From Ketobacter sp. (lineage in GTDB: Bacteria; Pseudomonadota; Gammaproteobacteria; Pseudomonadales; Ketobacteraceae), in NCBI RefSeq assembly GCF_003671495.1, contig NZ_RCHN01000029.1, positions 35,599 through 99,598 of the forward strand: 64,000 bases of DNA, given 5' to 3'. This document shows, piece by piece, positions 60,356-64,000 of the stretch (within the stretch, counting starts at the first letter, position 1; the number at the start of each line of letters is the position of its first letter). Under the pieces are notes generated by a model. It worked only from the letters and a program-made list of their open reading frames with translations, did not search any database and was not told the origin of the DNA. The position numbers and the translations under genes were made by a program.

Positions 60356-61609
60356 TTAAACCCGTTCAATGATCATGGCCGGTGCCATGCCTCCGGCAGC
60401 ACACATGGTAATCAAACCACGTCGCAGGTCTCGACGTTCCAGCTCATCCAGTACGGTGCCGATCAGAATGGCGCCGGTTGCGCCGATAGGATGCCCCAGT
60501 GCAATTGCACCACCGTTAACATTGATCTTGTCGCGATCAATATTCAGGTCGCGAATGAATTTCTCCACCACCACGGCGAAGGCTTCATTCACTTCCCACA
60601 AATCAATGTCCTGCGGCTTCAAGCCGGCTTTTGCCAACACTTTTTGCGCTGCAGGAACCGGCGCATTCAGCATTAAGGTGGGGTCTCCCCCCATATTGGC
60701 GACCGCCACCACCCTGGCCCTCGGTTTCCAGCCTTGCTGTTGGGCATAGCGTTTCGACGCCATCAACAGTGCCGCAGCGCCATCCACAACGCCCGAGGAA
60801 TTGCCGGCGTGGTGGAAGTGCTTGATCTCCAGATCCGGATAGCGACGATTGATCAGTTGGCGGAAAGTGGTGCCTGTTGAATCGGCAGGGAAATCAGCAA
60901 TTTTTTCGAAGCTGGGTTTCAGCTCGGCAAGATCAGCCAGCGTGGTTTGTGGGCGTGGATGCTCATCGCGGTCCAGCAATAATGTTCCGTTGTCGTCGAA
61001 CACCGGGATGATGGCGCGATCGAAGCGACCTTCCTCAATGGCCATAGCGGCCCGACGCTGACTTTCCAGCGCCAATTGATCCAGCGTGGTTCGATCAATG
61101 CCTTCCATAGAGGCGATGGCGTCTGCGCAGACACCCTGGTTAGACTGGGGATGGCGTTGTTGCAGGCGCGCGTTGCCCGTTCCCAGCCCGGGCGAGCGAA
61201 ATCCGGCTTCCATCTCCCGTTTGCCCAGATCCATGATATGCGACATCATCTCGGTGCCGCCAGCAATCAACAGATCTTCAAAGCCTGATACCAATTGCCC
61301 GGCGGCCAGGTTGGCGGCCGTAAGGCCACTACCACAGAACCGGTCCAGGGTAACGCCACTGGCCCGGGTATCAAAGCCGGCGTCCAATAACGCCATACGG
61401 CCCATGTCACCGCCCTGCTTGCCCTTTTGCGCACTGGTACCCCAGATCACATCGTCCACATCTGCGGTAACAATGTCATTGCGTTCCTGCAACGCTTTCA
61501 GTACCGCTGCAGCCAAATGTTGGGGATGCAGCTCCGCCAGAGCCCCCTTGCCTACTTTGCCGGTGCCGCGGGGTGTGCGGACGGCATCAATGATGAACGC
61601 TTCTGACAT
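60356..61609 (-). CDS. Thiolase (acetyl-CoA C-acyltransferase)
   Basis: 417-residue thiolase that cleaves a 3-oxoacyl-CoA with CoA to acetyl-CoA (or propionyl-CoA) and a shortened acyl-CoA. The nucleophile is Cys92 in DRFCGSGL, the catalytic His is near 373 in ALGHPIGATGA, and the second Cys is near 403 in TMCAAGGM. GGAG lies 8 bases before the ATG. It is a single gene with TATAAT (61675-61680, minus strand) and the exact operator at 61697, which overlaps the -35 region. It is divergent from the TetR gene at 61809. Probably the last step of side-chain or ring-derived beta-oxidation. Confidence 0.95.
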   Translation of the reverse strand: MSEAFIIDAVRTPRGTGKVGKGALAELHPQHLAAAVLKALQERNDIVTADVDDVIWGTSAQKGKQGGDMGRMALLDAGFDTRASGVTLDRFCGSGLTAANLAAGQLVSGFEDLLIAGGTEMMSHIMDLGKREMEAGFRSPGLGTGNARLQQRHPQSNQGVCADAIASMEGIDRTTLDQLALESQRRAAMAIEEGRFDRAIIPVFDDNGTLLLDRDEHPRPQTTLADLAELKPSFEKIADFPADSTGTTFRQLINRRYPDLEIKHFHHAGNSSGVVDGAAALLMASKRYAQQQGWKPRARVVAVANMGGDPTLMLNAPVPAAQKVLAKAGLKPQDIDLWEVNEAFAVVVEKFIRDLNIDRDKINVNGGAIALGHPIGATGAILIGTVLDELERRDLRRGLITMCAAGGMAPAMIIERV

Positions 61610-61674
61610 GGCGGGATCTCCTGCTCTTCCTGTTACCTGGTTTATTGTTTTGCTTTGACTTTCTCGTTCTGAAC

Positions 61675-61680
61675 ATTATA
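61675..61680 (-). promoter_or_regulatory. -10 box of the thiolase promoter
   Basis: TATAAT on the minus strand, 66 bases before the thiolase ATG. The -35 region coincides with the palindrome at 61697-61707, so a bound repressor would occlude polymerase. Confidence 0.55.
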
Positions 61681-61696
61681 CCCATTTTACACTGCA

Positions 61697-61707
61697 CAAC
61701 ATAGTTG
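61697..61707. promoter_or_regulatory. Palindromic operator, exact CAAC-N3-GTTG, thiolase/TetR
   Basis: CAACATAGTTG, extending to ACAACATAGTTGT, between the divergent thiolase and TetR genes. TetR proteins commonly bind such a site next to their own gene, making this the best pointer to the regulator of all copies. Confidence 0.7.
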
Positions 61708-61808
61708 TTCAGTAGTTAGTGGGCAACCATTCAAACCCGGCATTGCTTTGCTTTAGTACGTTGTTTTTGGGACAATTCATTCACTTACGCAATTGAGTTC
61801 CGAACAGA

Positions 61809-62471
61809 ATGAAGTCCCGATCCAATGACAATATCAATGCTGACCAGAGCAAATCTGGTAGCGCTAAAAAACGCCGCTACAACAGCGTAGTACGCCAGGC
61901 GCAATCCAATAAAACCCGGGAGCAGATCATCAAGGGAGGTGTTGAACTGGTGCAGGAGTTCACCGAATGGGACTGGAAAAATCTGACGTTCCGCGCTGTC
62001 GGGGAACGGGCAGGCGTGAGTGAGCGCACGGTATATCGATATTTCCCAACCGAACAGGCCCTGAAGGATGCCGTAATACAGAGGTTGGTGGAAGAATCCG
62101 GCGTCGACCTGGACTCCTTGAGTCTGAGTGAGTTCAACAGCACGGTGAAGGGCCTGTTCCAGTACATGCAATCCTTCGCCGCCAAGTCAAAACCCGTGGC
62201 GGACCCTTCATTCAGCAGTCTGGATAAAATCCGGCGGGAGGCGCTGCTCAGATCCGTTGCCGAATCCACACCCGAATGGACGCCTGCGCAACAGGAGATT
62301 GTCACCGCTACCCTGGATATTCTATGGCAGCCGGAAACCTATGAAAGGCTGATGAATGCATGGAATTTCGATTCAGATCAATCCATGGCAACGCTCAGTT
62401 GGCTGATCGAACTGGTGGAGCATGCGATTGCCCATGATCAAAGGCCTGAATCACCAGAACAACCTAAGTAA
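61809..62471 (+). CDS. TetR-family regulator, candidate master regulator of the island
   Basis: 220-residue regulator. A basic, disordered N-terminal tail of about 30 residues precedes a TetR helix-turn-helix at about 36-85, with AVGERAGVSERTVYRYFPTEQAL as the recognition part. The rest is a helical ligand-binding domain. The ATG at 61809 has no strong ribosome site. It is divergent from the thiolase gene with a CAAC-N3-GTTG palindrome between them. The same palindrome occurs upstream of an SDR, an amidohydrolase and a CoA-transferase/SDR pair, and as variants near three more units. I infer that this protein represses itself and those genes until a CoA thioester or acid is bound. The inference is from position only. 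Confidence 0.9.
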   Translation: MKSRSNDNINADQSKSGSAKKRRYNSVVRQAQSNKTREQIIKGGVELVQEFTEWDWKNLTFRAVGERAGVSERTVYRYFPTEQALKDAVIQRLVEESGVDLDSLSLSEFNSTVKGLFQYMQSFAAKSKPVADPSFSSLDKIRREALLRSVAESTPEWTPAQQEIVTATLDILWQPETYERLMNAWNFDSDQSMATLSWLIELVEHAIAHDQRPESPEQPK

Positions 62472-62493
62472 ACGGGAGCCATTCGGCTCCCGT
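62472..62493. terminator. Hairpin between convergent TetR and amidohydrolase genes
   Basis: Perfect 9-bp stem ACGGGAGCC / GGCTCCCGT with a 4-base loop, directly after the TetR stop. The T-run is weak (GTGTGTC), but the stem is GC-rich and suits convergent genes. Confidence 0.6.
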
Positions 62494-62509
62494 GTGTCAG
62501 GCTGGGCCA

Positions 62510-63841
62510 TTAACCCGCTTGCACCTTCTTGGTACCTTCCTGCGCATGATGAGCGAACATCTTCATCAAATCACCTGAGGTGATGCGACGGGGCTCCTCA
62601 CCCGCTGCCAGTGGGCTTTCACCACTGTAGGATTTCGGCGTGGTATCCACCCCATCCTTTTGCGCCTGGGCCCGCAATGCACCCACGGTCAAATTTTCCC
62701 GGTCATTGAATTTGAACAGGTCGAAGTTGAACCACTTCATCGCATTGAGGTGGGTGATTTTCTCGATCTGCTCTTCGCGCAAATGATTGATGGTTTTCCA
62801 CAGATGCTCGGGGCACTCAGGCCACAGAGTATCCGAATGTGGATAGTCACACTCATAAGAGATCAGGTCTTCGTTCAATTCATTGAGGTTTTTCAAACCG
62901 TAGGCATCGTCGATGAAGCACAGCATGAAATGCTTTTTGAATACTTCACTGGGTTGCATGCCGTTGAAGTGATTATGAGTCCAGAACTTGTGACGTGAAT
63001 GGGCGAAATCGGCCCGCTCCAGGAAGTATGGCACCCAGCCGATACTGGCTTCTGACAACGCGATTTTCAGGTTGTACTCATGCAGTGCGCTGAGATGCAG
63101 CCAGTCTGCGGCACCCACAGCGCTGGACAGCGGCATGGTGGTGATCCAGGCCTCAATGGGGGTTTCCGCAGAAGCATGGGGGACCGGATTACCAGCGCCG
63201 ATGTGTAAACACATTGTCATGTCGTGATCAGCGATGGCCTTCCACATGGGGTTCCAGTATTCATTGTGAACGCTGGGCAGCTCTTGCTTTGTGGGGTTTT
63301 CGTTGAGGGAGACAGCGGTACAGCCTTTCGCTGCAATGCGCTTGATCTCTTCCACAGTGGCGTCCATGTCCCAGGTGGGCAACAACGCGCAGGGAATGAA
63401 ACGTCCGGGATAGGCACCGCACCACTCATCGATGTGCCAATCGTTATAGGCACGCAGGTGCTTCAAGGACAGCGCTTTGTCCGGCGCTTTATGGAAGCGG
63501 CCACCGTCAAAACCCACGCAGGTGCCGAAGTTCAGTGACGCAGCGATGCCGTTGGCGTTCATGTCGTCAATACGGGCATCCACGTTATAGACACCGGCGC
63601 GCATCTCCTCCAGGGAATTGGGTTCCATGCCATACTCTTCCAGGGGGCGCCCCACGACCGCATTCAGGCCCACGGACGGCATATACATGCCCTGGTAGGT
63701 CCAATAGCTCTTGCCGTTCTCATCGGTGTTGAATTTGGGCGCCGTTTTGAGGTCTTCGGCGGACAAGTGCTTATCGAACATGTCGGGTGGTTCAGTAATG
63801 TGATCATCTACGCTAATGATCACCATATCGTTCATTTCCAT
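62510..63841 (-). CDS. Amidohydrolase-family (ACMSD-like) metal-dependent enzyme
   Basis: 443-residue TIM-barrel enzyme of the amidohydrolase 2 group. The opening SVDDHITEPPDMF carries Asp-His at 13-14 for metal binding. A central His is in CLHIGAGNP, SEASIGWVPYFLER is a conserved family block, and the late Asp is in YECDYPHSDTLWP. It has a long C-terminal tail (from about 385) rich in charged residues. GAGGA precedes the ATG by about 9 bases. It resembles the enzyme at 16730-17923 in type but is longer and clearly diverged. Possible decarboxylase or hydrolase on a cyclic acid. It converges with the TetR gene. Confidence 0.9.
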   Translation of the reverse strand: MEMNDMVIISVDDHITEPPDMFDKHLSAEDLKTAPKFNTDENGKSYWTYQGMYMPSVGLNAVVGRPLEEYGMEPNSLEEMRAGVYNVDARIDDMNANGIAASLNFGTCVGFDGGRFHKAPDKALSLKHLRAYNDWHIDEWCGAYPGRFIPCALLPTWDMDATVEEIKRIAAKGCTAVSLNENPTKQELPSVHNEYWNPMWKAIADHDMTMCLHIGAGNPVPHASAETPIEAWITTMPLSSAVGAADWLHLSALHEYNLKIALSEASIGWVPYFLERADFAHSRHKFWTHNHFNGMQPSEVFKKHFMLCFIDDAYGLKNLNELNEDLISYECDYPHSDTLWPECPEHLWKTINHLREEQIEKITHLNAMKWFNFDLFKFNDRENLTVGALRAQAQKDGVDTTPKSYSGESPLAAGEEPRRITSGDLMKMFAHHAQEGTKKVQAG

Positions 63842-63919
63842 GACTCACATCCTCAAGGTTAGTCGTTTGTTGGAGTTCTAAGGAACCTCTGAATAACTTG
63901 GTAATTGGCCTGCAAAATA

Positions 63920-63996
63920 CCAACTGGCACCAATCTCAAGAAAACAAGCCAAGCATCTCTTCATTTTTGGCCATTTGATGGCCCAATTTGCACCAA
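63920..63996. repeat. Direct repeat and hairpin upstream of the amidohydrolase
   Basis: CCAACTGGCACCAA (63920-63933) and CCAATTTGCACCAA (63983-63996) match at 12 of 14 positions and lie 63 bases apart, six helical turns. A hairpin GGCCAT-TTG-ATGGCC (63969-63983) adjoins the second copy. Possible activator sites for the gene starting at 63841; the region is cut by the window end. Confidence 0.35.
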
Positions 63997-64000
63997 ACGG

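Noticed and set aside
1..64000. tRNA or rRNA genes, insertion sequences, CRISPR arrays, prophage genes
   Set aside because: I looked for transposase or integrase motifs, regular short repeats and RNA gene signatures and found none. The window is dense with ordinary metabolic genes.

Overview
The window is a 64 kb catabolic island, almost entirely protein-coding, from a Gram-negative proteobacterium. A marine gammaproteobacterium is my best guess. That rests on the family mix (Rieske oxygenases, several acyl-CoA ligases, CaiB/BaiF CoA-transferases, FAS1-like dehydratases, a fused indolepyruvate:ferredoxin oxidoreductase family enzyme) and on moderate-GC codon use. No rRNA gene or other taxonomic marker is present. 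I saw no tRNA, insertion sequence, CRISPR array or phage gene.

Layout. 1-10684 (minus) holds two gene runs. One is acyl-CoA ligase, FAS1-like dehydratase, acyl-CoA ligase and TetR regulator. The other is SDR, Baeyer-Villiger-type monooxygenase, Rieske oxygenase and an aldehyde dehydrogenase cut by the window edge. An IclR regulator (10922-11734) is divergent from the first run. 11801-20787 holds a second FAS1-like dehydratase, a beta-propeller protein, an acyl-CoA ligase, an amidohydrolase, a cytochrome P450 with an extra C-terminal domain, and an SDR. 21127-26040 (plus) is an enoyl-CoA hydratase/isomerase family gene followed by hydantoinase B and A type genes. 26087-31135 has two AraC-type regulators flanking an overlapping pair of CoA-transferases. 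31179-37928 is a tight plus-strand operon: P450, SDR, [2Fe-2S] ferredoxin, 3-ketosteroid-dehydrogenase-like flavoprotein, aldo/keto reductase and an APH-fold kinase-like protein. 37938-43215 has two MFS transporters, XdhC, a MobA-like nucleotidyltransferase and GTP cyclohydrolase I. 43229-50504 has the pyruvate:ferredoxin-type oxidoreductase, a VOC protein, an amidohydrolase, a second Rieske oxygenase and a Rieske ferredoxin. 50526-63841 has an RND/MMPL exporter, two acyl-CoA ligases, two SDRs, an enoyl-CoA hydratase, a CoA-transferase, a small cysteine-containing protein, a thiolase, a TetR regulator and an amidohydrolase.

Together the genes read as a pathway for a hydrophobic alicyclic compound such as a steroid or terpenoid. 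Oxygenases (two P450s, two Rieske enzymes, one BVMO) and dehydrogenases would oxidise and open the skeleton. Ligases and CoA-transferases would make CoA thioesters, and hydratases, SDRs and a thiolase would shorten them by beta-oxidation-like steps. No extradiol ring-cleavage dioxygenase and no ferredoxin reductase are visible, so the substrate and full route remain open.

The strongest non-coding signal is a repeated palindrome, CAAC-N3-GTTG, with N6 or one-mismatch variants. It sits in seven intergenic regions spread from 5.2 to 61.7 kb, several times directly next to a -10 box. This points to one local regulator, perhaps the TetR protein encoded at 61809-62471, controlling most of the island as one regulon.
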